From Desulfobacteraceae bacterium (GTDB lineage: Bacteria > Desulfobacterota > Desulfobacteria > Desulfobacterales > JAABSP01), in assembly GCA_011390035.1 (NCBI GenBank), contig JAABTE010000016.1:1-17004 (forward strand): DNA of 17,004 bases, read 5' to 3'. A model generated the notes under the pieces. That model worked only from the letters and a program-made list of their open reading frames with translations. It was not told the origin of the DNA and ran no database searches. Of this stretch, positions 8,623 to 15,530 are shown piece after piece (the first letter of the stretch is position 1; every line of letters begins with the position of its first letter). The translations under genes were made by a program, and so were the position numbers.

Positions 8623-8641
8623 GCGGCGCATGGGGCGCCGC
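8623..8641 (-). other. perfect 7-bp GC stem-loop between infB and the DUF503 gene
   Basis: The minus strand reads GCGGCGC, a 5-nt loop, then GCGCCGC. The stem is perfect and lies in the 84-nt spacer after the infB stop. No T-tract follows, so termination is unlikely. It may be a processing hairpin or a modulator of downstream translation; folding energy was not computed. Confidence 0.4.
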
Positions 8642-8681
8642 TTTCCGCGGGGTTCCGATGCTTTCCGGCGCTCTGATGCGC

Positions 8682-11600
8682 TCAGGAGCTGGTCAGCTCC
8701 GGCTTGATTTCCTCCATGAAGAAACATTCCATCACGTCATTGACTTTAAGGTCATTGAAGTTCTCGATGCCGATGCCGCACTCGTAGCCGGAGGCCACTT
8801 CCTTCACGTCATCCTTGAAGCGCCGCAGGGAGCCGATCTTTCCGGAGTAGATGACAATCCCGTCCCGGATCAACCGTATCTGAAGGCCCCGCTGGATCTT
8901 GCCGTCGGTGACGTAGGAGCCGGCGATGGATCCCACCTTGGGCACGTGGAAGACCTCCCGGATCGCGGCCGAGCCCACCACCCGCTCTTCGAAGGTGGAG
9001 GACATCATGCCCACGATGGCGTCCTGGATGTCCTTGATGGCGTTGTAGATGACGTTGTAAAACCGCATGTCCACCTGCTCTTCCGACGCCATGGACTGGA
9101 CCTTGGCCGACGGGCGCACGTTGAACCCGAGGATGATGGCGTTTGACACCGCGGCCAGGGAGACATCCGACTCGGAGACCGTGCCGGTGGCCGCGTGGAT
9201 CACGTGGATGGCCACCTCTTCGTTGGACAGCTTGGTGAGCGAGTCTTTCAGCGCCTCGATGGAGCCATGCACGTCCGCCTTGATGATCAGGTTGAGGTCC
9301 TTGACCTCGCCCTTTTGCATCTTCTCGAACAGCTTTTCCAGGTTCATGCGGCTGGTCTTGGCCAGCTCCACGGAGCGCTGCTTCTGCATCCGGTGGTCGC
9401 TGACCTGCTTGGCGCTCTTGTCGTCGGCCAGGGACACCATCTCGTCGCCGGCGTTGGGCACGCCGGACAGGCCCAGGATCTCCACCGGAATGGAGGGGCC
9501 CGCCGAATCCACCTGGACGCTCCGGTCGTTTATCAGCGCCCGGATCTTGCCGTGATGGATGCCGCAGACCACCGCGTCGCCGGCCCGCAGCGTGCCGTCC
9601 TGGATCAGCACCGTGGCCACCGGGCCCCGGCCGGCGTCCAGCTTGGCCTCCACAACGTAGCCCACGGCCAGCTTTTCGGGGTTGGCCTTAAGCTCCAGCA
9701 CTTCAGACTGGAGCAGAATCATCTCCAGCAGCTCGTTGATACCCTGGGCCTGCTTTGCCGAGACCATCACGAAGATGGTGTCTCCGCCCCAGGCCTCCGG
9801 CACCAGGCCCTGCTCGGACAGCTCCCGCATCACCTTGTCCGGGTCGGCGTTGGCCTTGTCGATCTTGTTCACCGCCACGATGATGGGCACTTCAGCCGCC
9901 CGGGAGTGGTTGATGGCCTCGACGGTCTGGGGCATCACGCCGTCGTCGGCGGCCACCACCAGCACCACGATGTCGGTGACGGTGGCGCCCCGGGCCCGCA
10001 TTGCGGTGAACGCCTCGTGGCCGGGGGTGTCCAGAAAGACGATCTGGCCGCCTTCGGTCTCCACATAATAGGCGCCGATGTGCTGGGTGATGCCGCCCGC
10101 CTCGTTTTCGGTGATGCGGGTTTTCCGGATCACGTCCAGCAGGGATGTCTTGCCGTGATCGACATGGCCCATGATGGTGACCACCGGCGGCCGCTCGGCC
10201 ATCTTTTCCGGGTCATCGGTCCCGGTGGTCTTGAGCAGGGCCTCTTCCTCGAAGGCCGCCCGCTCCGCCTCGTAGCCGAACTCGGCGGCCACCAGGGAGG
10301 CGGTCTCGAAATCGAGGGTCTGGTTCACCGTCACCATGATGCCCTGGCCCATCAGCTTCATGATGATCTCGTTGGCCTTGATGCCCATGCGCTTGGCCAG
10401 ATCCGACAGGGCGATGGTGTCGTCCACCTTGATGCGGCGCTTGATGGCCTTGGGCGTGGTGATCTGGGTTTTTTGAGACGGGGCCGGCTTGACCTTGGCG
10501 CCCTTGCGGCCCTTGCCCCGGCGGGCGGAGCCGGCGTACAGGTCGGCGCCCTCCACCACCTCCTTGCGCTTGAAGGAGATCTTCTTCTTGGCCCAACGGT
10601 TCTCCCGGGGCTTCTTGTCCTTGGCGGCGGCATCCTCGGGCGCGGCGGCCGCGGGGCGCTTGCCCCGCCGGTGCCGGTCTTCGCCCGCGTCGCTGTCGCC
10701 TCCCGCATCTTCTGCCCGGGCCGCTGGCTCCTGAGCCGCCGGGGTCTCCTTTTTCAGAGACGCCACCGGCTGGGTGGGCAGCTTGATGATCTTTGCAGGC
10801 GTGTCTTTCCTGGACTTCTTCTTTTTCTTTCGAGACGGCTTTTCACCCTGGTTAGAATCGTCTTTAGAATCGTCTTTAGACTCGTCGGCAGATTCCGCGT
10901 CCGATTCTTTGGCCGGCTCTTCGGATTCTTTAGCCGGCTCTCCGGACGGCGCCTTGCCCTCCGAATCGTCCGACGCCTTGTCGGCGGGCGCTTGATCGGT
11001 CGGGGCTTGATCGGCCTCAGCCGAGGCCCGGTCGTCCGATGCCGTGTTTCCGGTGTTTTTCGCCGTTTTGTCCGCCGACGGGGCTTGTTCTTTATCCGTC
11101 GCCGGGGCCGTTTCCTTGTCCGCCGCAATGGCGTCGGCGCGTTCCGGGGCCTTTTCGGCGGCCGGGCCGGATGCGGCCTCCGCCGGGGTTTCATGGGCTG
11201 AATCCGGTTTTCCCGCCGCCGCCTTTCCGACTTCGGCCGCCTCCGGGGCGGCCTCGCCGGCCTTGGGGGCCGCCGGGGCCTGGGATTCCGGCTCTTCAGC
11301 GCCGGCGCCGCCGGCCGCCTCCGCGGGCTTGCCCGCCGGTTTTCGGGTTGATTCCGGCAGGGAAATCACCCGGGCGGAATCCGATTTTTTACCTGTCCTG
11401 GCGGTGGATTTGGCTTTCGACTTTTTCTCCGGCTCCTTCTTTTCAGCCCCATGGGTGGATTTCGGGGCAGCCGCGTCGGACGAGGCCCGGGCGCCGGTGG
11501 CCGCGTCCTTTTCGGGGCCGACTTTCGTATCGGCCCTCATGCCGGTCTTGGCATGGGCCGGCGCGGCGGCATCTTCGGCCGCCGGCTGTTTGGCGGACGG

Positions 11601-11951
11601 CCTGGCCGCCTCCGATTTTCCCGCCTTCCGGCCCGCTTCCGCGGGCGGTTGCTGGGCTGGCGCCGAAGCCGCTTCCTCCGAAGCCGCCATGGGCTCGGTG
11701 GACTCCTCGCCGGCCGATTTGCGAGACGCGGAATTGCCGCGCCGCCGGATGATCGTCGGTTTAACGCGAATATCCTCCATCCCCCCCGCCTTTTTGCCGC
11801 GAAGCTTCGCTTTGATGGTGTTGACCGTATCGTCGTCCAGGGAACTCATATGACTTCTCACGGGGACATCCAATTCCTTGAGCTTTTCAAGCAGCGCTTT
11901 GTTTTTCATATTGAGATCCCTGGCAAGCTCGTAAACTCTGATATTTGCCAT
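8682..11951 (-). CDS. infB: translation initiation factor IF-2, with large low-complexity N-terminal region
   Basis: IF-2 is the GTPase that brings fMet-tRNA to the 30S subunit and promotes 50S joining. The product is 1089 residues, clearly longer than the E. coli protein (890). Layout: a first IF2_N helical domain (residues 1-52, MANIRVYELARDLNMKNKAL), an Ala/Glu/Lys/Pro/Ser/Asp-rich region (about 70-475), a second IF2_N-like domain (KVDDTIALSDLAKRMGIKA), then the G domain. The GTPase motifs are intact: G1 GHVDHGKTS (about 595-603), G2 AGGITQHIGAY, G3 DTPGHEAF, G4 NKID and G5 SAK. Domains II-IV follow, ending with the initiator-tRNA-binding domain (GSAAIREVF to CFFMEEIKPEL). The start at 11951 has AAGGGGG 4 nt upstream and lies 24 nt after nusA. 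The extra length is all in the low-complexity segment, which contains short in-frame repeats. An internal start giving a shorter isoform, as in E. coli, is possible but not evident. Confidence 0.98.
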   Translation of the reverse strand: MANIRVYELARDLNMKNKALLEKLKELDVPVRSHMSSLDDDTVNTIKAKLRGKKAGGMEDIRVKPTIIRRRGNSASRKSAGEESTEPMAASEEAASAPAQQPPAEAGRKAGKSEAARPSAKQPAAEDAAAPAHAKTGMRADTKVGPEKDAATGARASSDAAAPKSTHGAEKKEPEKKSKAKSTARTGKKSDSARVISLPESTRKPAGKPAEAAGGAGAEEPESQAPAAPKAGEAAPEAAEVGKAAAGKPDSAHETPAEAASGPAAEKAPERADAIAADKETAPATDKEQAPSADKTAKNTGNTASDDRASAEADQAPTDQAPADKASDDSEGKAPSGEPAKESEEPAKESDAESADESKDDSKDDSNQGEKPSRKKKKKSRKDTPAKIIKLPTQPVASLKKETPAAQEPAARAEDAGGDSDAGEDRHRRGKRPAAAAPEDAAAKDKKPRENRWAKKKISFKRKEVVEGADLYAGSARRGKGRKGAKVKPAPSQKTQITTPKAIKRRIKVDDTIALSDLAKRMGIKANEIIMKLMGQGIMVTVNQTLDFETASLVAAEFGYEAERAAFEEEALLKTTGTDDPEKMAERPPVVTIMGHVDHGKTSLLDVIRKTRITENEAGGITQHIGAYYVETEGGQIVFLDTPGHEAFTAMRARGATVTDIVVLVVAADDGVMPQTVEAINHSRAAEVPIIVAVNKIDKANADPDKVMRELSEQGLVPEAWGGDTIFVMVSAKQAQGINELLEMILLQSEVLELKANPEKLAVGYVVEAKLDAGRGPVATVLIQDGTLRAGDAVVCGIHHGKIRALINDRSVQVDSAGPSIPVEILGLSGVPNAGDEMVSLADDKSAKQVSDHRMQKQRSVELAKTSRMNLEKLFEKMQKGEVKDLNLIIKADVHGSIEALKDSLTKLSNEEVAIHVIHAATGTVSESDVSLAAVSNAIILGFNVRPSAKVQSMASEEQVDMRFYNVIYNAIKDIQDAIVGMMSSTFEERVVGSAAIREVFHVPKVGSIAGSYVTDGKIQRGLQIRLIRDGIVIYSGKIGSLRRFKDDVKEVASGYECGIGIENFNDLKVNDVMECFFMEEIKPELTSS
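10854..10944 (-). repeat. short tandem repeats (12 nt and 21 nt) in the infB N-terminal coding region
   Basis: Two exact copies of a 12-nt unit lie at 10854-10865 and 10866-10877, with a degenerate third. They encode the DDSK-type acidic run. Two nearly identical 21-nt units lie at 10903-10923 and 10924-10944 and encode the (E)EPAKES repeat. All units keep the reading frame. Confidence 0.75.
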
Positions 11952-11975
11952 CCATCCCCCTTTTTATCCCGGTAT

Positions 11976-13454
11976 CTACGCATTTTCAATGTTTTCAGGC
12001 GTCCCTTCGGAAACGTCTTCCCGGCTCTCCGCCACGCCGTCCGTCTCCGTCTCCGTCGGCGTTTCCGCCGGCGTCTCCGTAGGCGTCTCCGTCGGCGTCT
12101 CCGCCGGCGTTTCCGTCGGCGTCTCCGCCTCCGCCCCTTCGGGGCCGGCGTCGCCGACGTCCTCGGAGACCGGGACCCCGTCCGCCGCTGCTTCAGTCCC
12201 CTGTCCGGATTGTTCCTGATTTAACGCATGTTTTTTTGCTTGTTCAATCAGTTTTTCAGCGGTTTCCTCGATCATTCCGCGCACCATCATAAGGTCCTCG
12301 ACGGTGGCCTTGGCGACCTCCTCGGCCGAGAAAAAGCCCTTTTCATAAAGGGCGTCCGCCTGGCTGATGCCCACTCCCTCCATGGAAATCAGGGAGTTGT
12401 AGCCTTCCTTCATGGTCTTGCTGTAATGGCTCTCGCTCTTTACATCCAGGCGCCATTTGGTCAGCCTGGACGCAAGGCGCACATTCTGGCCCTTCTTGCC
12501 GATGGCCACCGACAGGAACTCGTCGGGCACGATCACCTCCATGGAGCGATGCTCCTCGTCGATGATCACCCGCGAGATCTCCGCCGGCGCCAGGGCGTTG
12601 CAGACGAACTTGGCCGAATCGATATGCCATGGGATGATGTCAACCTTCTCGCCCCGCAGCTCCTGCACCACGCTCTGCACCCGGCTGCCCTTCATGCCCA
12701 CGCAGGCGCCCACCGGATCGATTTCCGAATCGATGGAGGCCACGGCGAACTTGGAGCGGCTGCCCGGCTCCCGGGCCGTGCCCACGATGTTGACAATGCC
12801 CTCGGCGATCTCCGGCACCTCGGTTTTAAACAGGGCGATCAGAAAGCTCGGATGGCTGCGGGACAAAATCACCTGGGGCCCCCGGCTTTCCAGGCGCACG
12901 TCCAGGATGTAGGCCCGCAGCCGGTCTCCCCGGCGATACACCTCCCGGGGCACCTGCTCGCGCTCGGGCAGCACGCCCTCGGTCTGGCCGAGGCTCACGA
13001 TGATGTCGCCCCGCTCGAAGCGCTGGACGATGCCGTTGATGATCTCGCCCTTGCGGTCGATGAAGCTGGAGTAAACCGCGTCCCGCTCGGCCTCTTTCAT
13101 CTTCTGGATGATCACCTGCTTGGCCGACTGGGCCGCGATCCGGCCGAAGGTGGCCGTGTCCAGCTTCATGCCGAGGCTGTCGCCGATCTCGCAGTCAGGG
13201 TCCAGGGTCTGCCCCTCCTCGATCTCCATCTGAAGCAGGTCGTCCACAACGTCCTCCACCACCTCCCGGAACTGGAACACCTCGATCTCGCCGGTGGAAT
13301 CGTTGTATTTTGCCTCGATGTCGATCCGGCTGCCGAATTTCTTCTTGGCCGCGGATTTCAGGGCTTCCTCCAGGGCGCTGATCAGGATATCGGTGTTGAT
13401 TCCCCGGTCGCGGCTCACCTGATCGATGACGCGCTTTATCTCGTTGAAAAGCAT
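11976..13454 (-). CDS. nusA: transcription termination/antitermination factor NusA
   Basis: NusA binds RNA polymerase and nascent RNA and modulates pausing, intrinsic termination and antitermination. The 492-residue product shows the N-terminal polymerase-binding domain (MLFNEIKRVIDQVSRDRGIN to about residue 125), an S1 domain (about 130-200, with GIVQRFERGDIIVSLGQTEG), KH1 (DPVGACVGMKGSRVQSVVQEL) and KH2 (VPDEFLSVAIGKKGQNVRLA). A single helical C-terminal repeat-like module follows (SAEEVAKATVEDLMMVRGM), fewer than the two acidic repeats of E. coli NusA. The last 75 residues form an acidic Thr/Pro/Glu-rich tail containing ETP tandem repeats. The start at 13454 has AGGA close upstream, 16 nt after rimP. 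In E. coli NusA controls its own operon through leader terminators, and a terminator also precedes this operon. Confidence 0.98.
   Translation of the reverse strand: MLFNEIKRVIDQVSRDRGINTDILISALEEALKSAAKKKFGSRIDIEAKYNDSTGEIEVFQFREVVEDVVDDLLQMEIEEGQTLDPDCEIGDSLGMKLDTATFGRIAAQSAKQVIIQKMKEAERDAVYSSFIDRKGEIINGIVQRFERGDIIVSLGQTEGVLPEREQVPREVYRRGDRLRAYILDVRLESRGPQVILSRSHPSFLIALFKTEVPEIAEGIVNIVGTAREPGSRSKFAVASIDSEIDPVGACVGMKGSRVQSVVQELRGEKVDIIPWHIDSAKFVCNALAPAEISRVIIDEEHRSMEVIVPDEFLSVAIGKKGQNVRLASRLTKWRLDVKSESHYSKTMKEGYNSLISMEGVGISQADALYEKGFFSAEEVAKATVEDLMMVRGMIEETAEKLIEQAKKHALNQEQSGQGTEAAADGVPVSEDVGDAGPEGAEAETPTETPAETPTETPTETPAETPTETETDGVAESREDVSEGTPENIENA
12049..12120 (-). repeat. six 12-nt tandem repeats in the nusA 3' coding region
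   Basis: Six consecutive 12-nt units on the plus strand are variants of GTCTCCGTCGGC with one or two substitutions each. They encode alternating (T/A)ETP in the NusA tail. A half unit (12043-12048) and a degenerate unit (12121-12132) flank the array. Confidence 0.9.
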
Positions 13455-13470
13455 TCTTCCTAATCTCCGT

Positions 13471-13995
13471 TTAGTCTGTCAGCCGGGCCCGCGTGATCCG
13501 GTCGAAGGGAATGCGGATGATCCGGCCCCCCTTGTCCAGCAGGACCTCGTCCGCCTCGACTCCCGCAAGGACGCCGGTGAAGTTCTTCTGGCCCTCGATG
13601 GGCTCGGCGCACCGGACGCGCGCCCCGCGCCCGGCAAAGCGCGCGAAGTCGGACAGCCGCCCCACCGGCCGCTCAAGCCCCGGGGACGACACCTCCAGAT
13701 TATAAGCGCCGCTGTCTTCCAGATGCGCGTCCAGAATGTCGCCCAGCTCGCGGCTGATGCCGGCGCAGTCGCCCAGCGTCACCCCGCCCGGCTTGTCGAT
13801 GTACAGCCGCAGAATCCGGCCGCCCGGCTCCCGGCGAAACTCCACGTGGACCAGCTCCATGCCCATTCCCGCGCACAGGGGCTCGGCCAGCTCCCGCGCT
13901 CGCGCCGCGATCCGCTTGTCCCGCTCGGCGGCATTGGACCGCCGGGCCGCCTCGACTTCCGCCGGGGGCCTGTTGTCTTGCTTTTTATCCGTCAT
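13471..13995 (-). CDS. rimP: ribosome maturation factor RimP
   Basis: RimP (DUF150) binds the maturing 30S subunit and assists S19/S12-related assembly. The 174-residue product has the N-terminal alpha/beta domain (MGMELVHVEFRREPGGRILRLYIDKPGGV), the conserved DCAGISRELGDILD segment, the EVSSPGLERPVGRLSDFARF signature, and the C-terminal SH3-like barrel (NFTGVLAGVEADEVLLD, ending IPFDRITRARLTD). The first 25 residues are a polar extension rich in Arg and Ala. The start at 13995 has only a short AAGG upstream. That site lies directly after the T/A tract of an intrinsic terminator, so initiation at this operon may be linked to read-through. The rimP-nusA-infB order is conserved across many bacteria. 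Confidence 0.96.
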   Translation of the reverse strand: MTDKKQDNRPPAEVEAARRSNAAERDKRIAARARELAEPLCAGMGMELVHVEFRREPGGRILRLYIDKPGGVTLGDCAGISRELGDILDAHLEDSGAYNLEVSSPGLERPVGRLSDFARFAGRGARVRCAEPIEGQKNFTGVLAGVEADEVLLDKGGRIIRIPFDRITRARLTD

Positions 13996-14006
13996 CGGCC
14001 TTTTTT

Positions 14007-14037
14007 AAAAAACAAAAACGGGCAGCCGCCCGTTTTT
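14007..14037 (-). terminator. intrinsic terminator between tRNA-Gly and rimP
   Basis: The minus strand reads AAAAACGGGC, a 4-nt GGCT loop, then GCCCGTTTTT, followed by GTTTTTT. That gives a perfect 10-bp stem with a long T-tract, a standard Rho-independent terminator for transcripts arriving from the tRNA. It ends only about 11 nt before the rimP start codon. It may stop tRNA transcription, act as a partial terminator (attenuator) for the nusA-infB operon, or both. Confidence 0.88.
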
Positions 14038-14194
14038 CGAATAAGTAAACCTTCTTGCAGTGGATGTTAAGGTCTTATCTCTTCATAATAGCGCCATTAA
14101 AATTGATCCCAGCCACTTCTGCGTTGACAAAAGGCTTACTCCACGGATTCCAACTCATGGGATTCCAACTTATCCATTGAGGCGGATGCAAGGC
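14038..14194 (-). promoter_or_regulatory. leader region between tRNA-Gly and the rimP terminator
   Basis: This 157-nt stretch holds no recognised gene. It contains a direct repeat of GTTGGAATCC (minus strand, copies at 14160-14169 and 14145-14154, 15-nt period). That repeat falls within a possible 13-codon reading frame at 14177-14136 (MDKLESHELESVE). A TATTAT hexamer occurs on the minus strand without a matching -35. No known riboswitch or T-box was recognised. Confidence 0.35.
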
Positions 14195-14270
14195 TGGAGC
14201 GGGCAACGAGATTCGAACTCGCGACACCAAGCTTGGGAAGCTTGTACTCTACCAACTGAGCTATGCCCGC
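14195..14270 (-). tRNA. tRNA-Gly (anticodon CCC)
   Basis: The full cloverleaf reads on the minus strand. The acceptor arms GCGGGCA and TGCCCGC pair over 7 bp, the D arm is GCTC/GAGT, and the anticodon stem CAAGC/GCTTG encloses the loop TTCCCAA. The T arm is GCGAG TTCGAAT CTCGT. The anticodon is CCC, reading GGG glycine codons, and the discriminator base is U. The 3' CCA is encoded in the DNA, so the gene is 76 nt. It is the first gene behind a strong promoter and lies upstream of rimP-nusA-infB, the position metY occupies in E. coli. Confidence 0.95.
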
Positions 14271-14286
14271 TCATCCTCAAGAGAAA

Positions 14287-14315
14287 CTAATAAACCTATT
14301 TTTGCCATTTGTCAA
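14287..14315 (-). promoter_or_regulatory. sigma70-type promoter of tRNA-Gly (and possibly the operon)
   Basis: On the minus strand TTGACA (14315-14310) is a perfect -35. It is followed by a 17-nt spacer and TATTAG (14292-14287) as a four-of-six -10. The predicted start is about 9 nt before the mature tRNA 5' end. No other comparably good promoter was seen between here and rimP. Confidence 0.7.
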
Positions 14316-14360
14316 CAGGTTTCCGCTTCAAGCGCCCATGTCCGGGCAGGGGGCAGGGCG

Positions 14361-14570
14361 TCATCTGGCCACACCCCACACCAGCCCCACGAAGGCCGCT
14401 CCGACGCCTGCGGCGAAGTAGCCTCGGTACTCGTCAAAGCCGAGGGCCGCGTACAGGCCGGCAGCCACGACGCCGAAGGCCATCAGCAGGCCCACGATCA
14501 GCGCCGGCGTGATTCGCTTGCCCAGAAATACCACCGGCTTTTGGCCCTGTTGTTTTCCGCTCTTTTTCAT
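14361..14570 (-). CDS. small membrane protein of unknown function (69 aa)
   Basis: This 69-residue product is not recognised. It has a basic, Gln/Lys-rich start (MKKSGKQQGQKPVVFLGKR) followed by two hydrophobic segments, about residues 20-43 (ITPALIVGLLMAFGVVAAGLY) and 50-67 (YFAAGVGAAFVGLVWGV). These predict a hairpin membrane protein with a cytoplasmic N-terminus. It is the last gene of a three-gene minus-strand set and starts 5 nt after its neighbour's stop. GC-rich codon use matches the neighbours. The ATG is preceded by AGAG at modest spacing. Being short, it is less certain than the two genes upstream, but order and spacing support it. Confidence 0.65.
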   Translation of the reverse strand: MKKSGKQQGQKPVVFLGKRITPALIVGLLMAFGVVAAGLYAALGFDEYRGYFAAGVGAAFVGLVWGVAR

Positions 14571-14575
14571 TGTCT

Positions 14576-14887
14576 CTACCGGTTCCGATTTTCGAGGTTT
14601 TCCAGAATCCTGCTCAGGGTCGTTTCCATGTTGGCCGAGGATTTCCGGATGGCGTCCAGGTGATCCGCCACGCTGGCGTGATCATCCGGAATCCGGGTGG
14701 GCCGGTCATGAAAGGAGCCCAGTTGCCGGGAGATCTCGTCGAGCCGGATGCCCATGGTCACCAGCAGGTACAGCAGCACGGCGAAGGCCAGCTCCGTTTC
14801 CCGCCAATAGAAAAAATAAAAGCCCCCCAGGATGATGGCCAGAAAGATGGCGCCGCTGATGGCGTAGGGGTTGCCGGGAATCCTCAT
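14576..14887 (-). CDS. membrane-anchored coiled-coil-like protein of unknown function (103 aa)
   Basis: This 103-residue product is not recognised. It has two hydrophobic segments near the N-terminus (about residues 10-27, ISGAIFLAIILGGFYFFYW, and 32-47, LAFAVLLYLLVTMGI). A polar helical domain (about 48-103) follows, with heptad-like spacing of Leu/Ile (LDEISRQLGSF, LDAIRKSS, TLSRILENLEN). The tail probably faces the cytoplasm and may oligomerise. Its ATG overlaps the stop of the upstream gene by 4 nt (ATGA), strong evidence for a coupled operon, and its stop is 5 nt before the 69-residue gene. Confidence 0.75.
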   Translation of the reverse strand: MRIPGNPYAISGAIFLAIILGGFYFFYWRETELAFAVLLYLLVTMGIRLDEISRQLGSFHDRPTRIPDDHASVADHLDAIRKSSANMETTLSRILENLENRNR

Positions 14888-15399
14888 GAGCGCCCCGCTT
14901 CTTTACCGCCAGGCATCTGGCGGACATTTCCCAGGGAGGGCGCGGAAATCTCCGCCCGCTTGGGCCGGCTGTAGAGCATGGCCAGGACCGACAGCCCGAG
15001 AAAAAAGTAGAGGGTGGTGAAGGAGTCTCCCAGCAGCAGAAGCACAAGGCCGTAAATCGCCACCGCCTCGCTCAGGGCCGCCGAGACGATCACCACGATG
15101 ATATACCGCGCCCCGGCGCCGGCATACATCGTCCCGGCTCCGGGCACCCGCGTCCCGGCCAGCATCCGCCCCCGGATGAAGGGCAGGGCCGCCAACTGAA
15201 GCAGGGCGACTGCCAGCAGGATGTTTCGGATGAGGGGCAGGGGGATGTCGGCGTCGTCAAAGCCGCCCAGGGTTCCGGCGGCCGCCAGCATGTGGCCGAT
15301 GACCCCATAGATGACGATGGCGGCCGCCATGGCGCCCCAGATGATCCAGGCCACCCGCCATTGCTGTTTTTCCTCGGTTTTTTCCTTGGTCTGTTCCAC
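14884..15399 (-). CDS. four-helix membrane protein with a subunit-c-like helix, function unknown (171 aa)
   Basis: The frame is open further upstream, but I place the start at a GTG at 15399. It has GAGAGGA about 9 nt upstream, and from there a short charged N-terminus (VEQTKEKTEEKQQWRV) leads straight into membrane segments. Four hydrophobic segments are visible, roughly residues 17-40, 52-72, 95-115 and 118-138. Segments three and four include SAALSEAVAIYGLVLLLLG, which resembles the glutamate-containing second helix of F/V-type rotary ATPase subunit c. The remaining sequence does not look like a complete subunit c, which has two helices, and no other ATPase genes are nearby. A role in ion translocation is therefore only a suggestion. 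It is the first gene of the three-gene membrane set and divergent from the radical SAM gene. Confidence 0.75.
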   Translation of the reverse strand: MEQTKEKTEEKQQWRVAWIIWGAMAAAIVIYGVIGHMLAAAGTLGGFDDADIPLPLIRNILLAVALLQLAALPFIRGRMLAGTRVPGAGTMYAGAGARYIIVVIVSAALSEAVAIYGLVLLLLGDSFTTLYFFLGLSVLAMLYSRPKRAEISAPSLGNVRQMPGGKEAGRS

Positions 15400-15459
15400 G
15401 GATGTTCGTCCTCTCTTGCTCCCGGGCCCCGCCCGTGATATGGCTCTTGCCTCAAGCCC

Positions 15460-15488
15460 TTGGGATACTATGGCAATTTTTTTACATT
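15460..15488 (+). promoter_or_regulatory. candidate promoter of the radical SAM gene
   Basis: The plus strand has TTGGGA (15460-15465), a 17-nt AT-rich spacer and TACATT (15483-15488). Each hexamer matches four of six consensus bases. It overlaps the candidate promoter of the divergent gene set. Prediction is by eye and weak. Confidence 0.35.
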
Positions 15489-15495
15489 CGGTCAA
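15467..15495 (-). promoter_or_regulatory. candidate promoter of the three membrane genes
   Basis: The minus strand has TTGACC (15495-15490), a 17-nt spacer and CATAGT (15472-15467), about 70 nt upstream of the GTG start at 15399. The -35 matches five of six consensus bases and the -10 four of six. It overlaps the opposing candidate promoter, so the two could compete. Confidence 0.4.
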
Positions 15496-15530
15496 TCGAT
15501 ATGTGGACAGGATGCGGGGTCCCCGGACAG

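Noticed and set aside
9195..11201. Long plus-strand frame (668 codons) opposite infB
   Set aside because: It is the antisense of a strongly conserved infB sequence in GC-rich DNA; its His/Leu/Gly/Arg-rich composition is typical of shadow frames.
12049..12120. 12-nt repeats in nusA considered as a CRISPR or regulatory iteron array
   Set aside because: Units are contiguous without spacers, in frame, and encode an acidic protein tail.
14086..14125. Possible internal rimP promoter on the minus strand (TTGTCA or TATTAT hexamers)
   Set aside because: The two hexamers are not at a usable spacing and neither has a good partner; it would also lie upstream of the terminator.
14060..14290. Plus-strand 76-codon reading frame containing GQRDSNSRHQAWEACTLP
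   Set aside because: It is the antisense translation of the tRNA-Gly gene and its leader; this peptide type is a common misannotation over tRNA genes.
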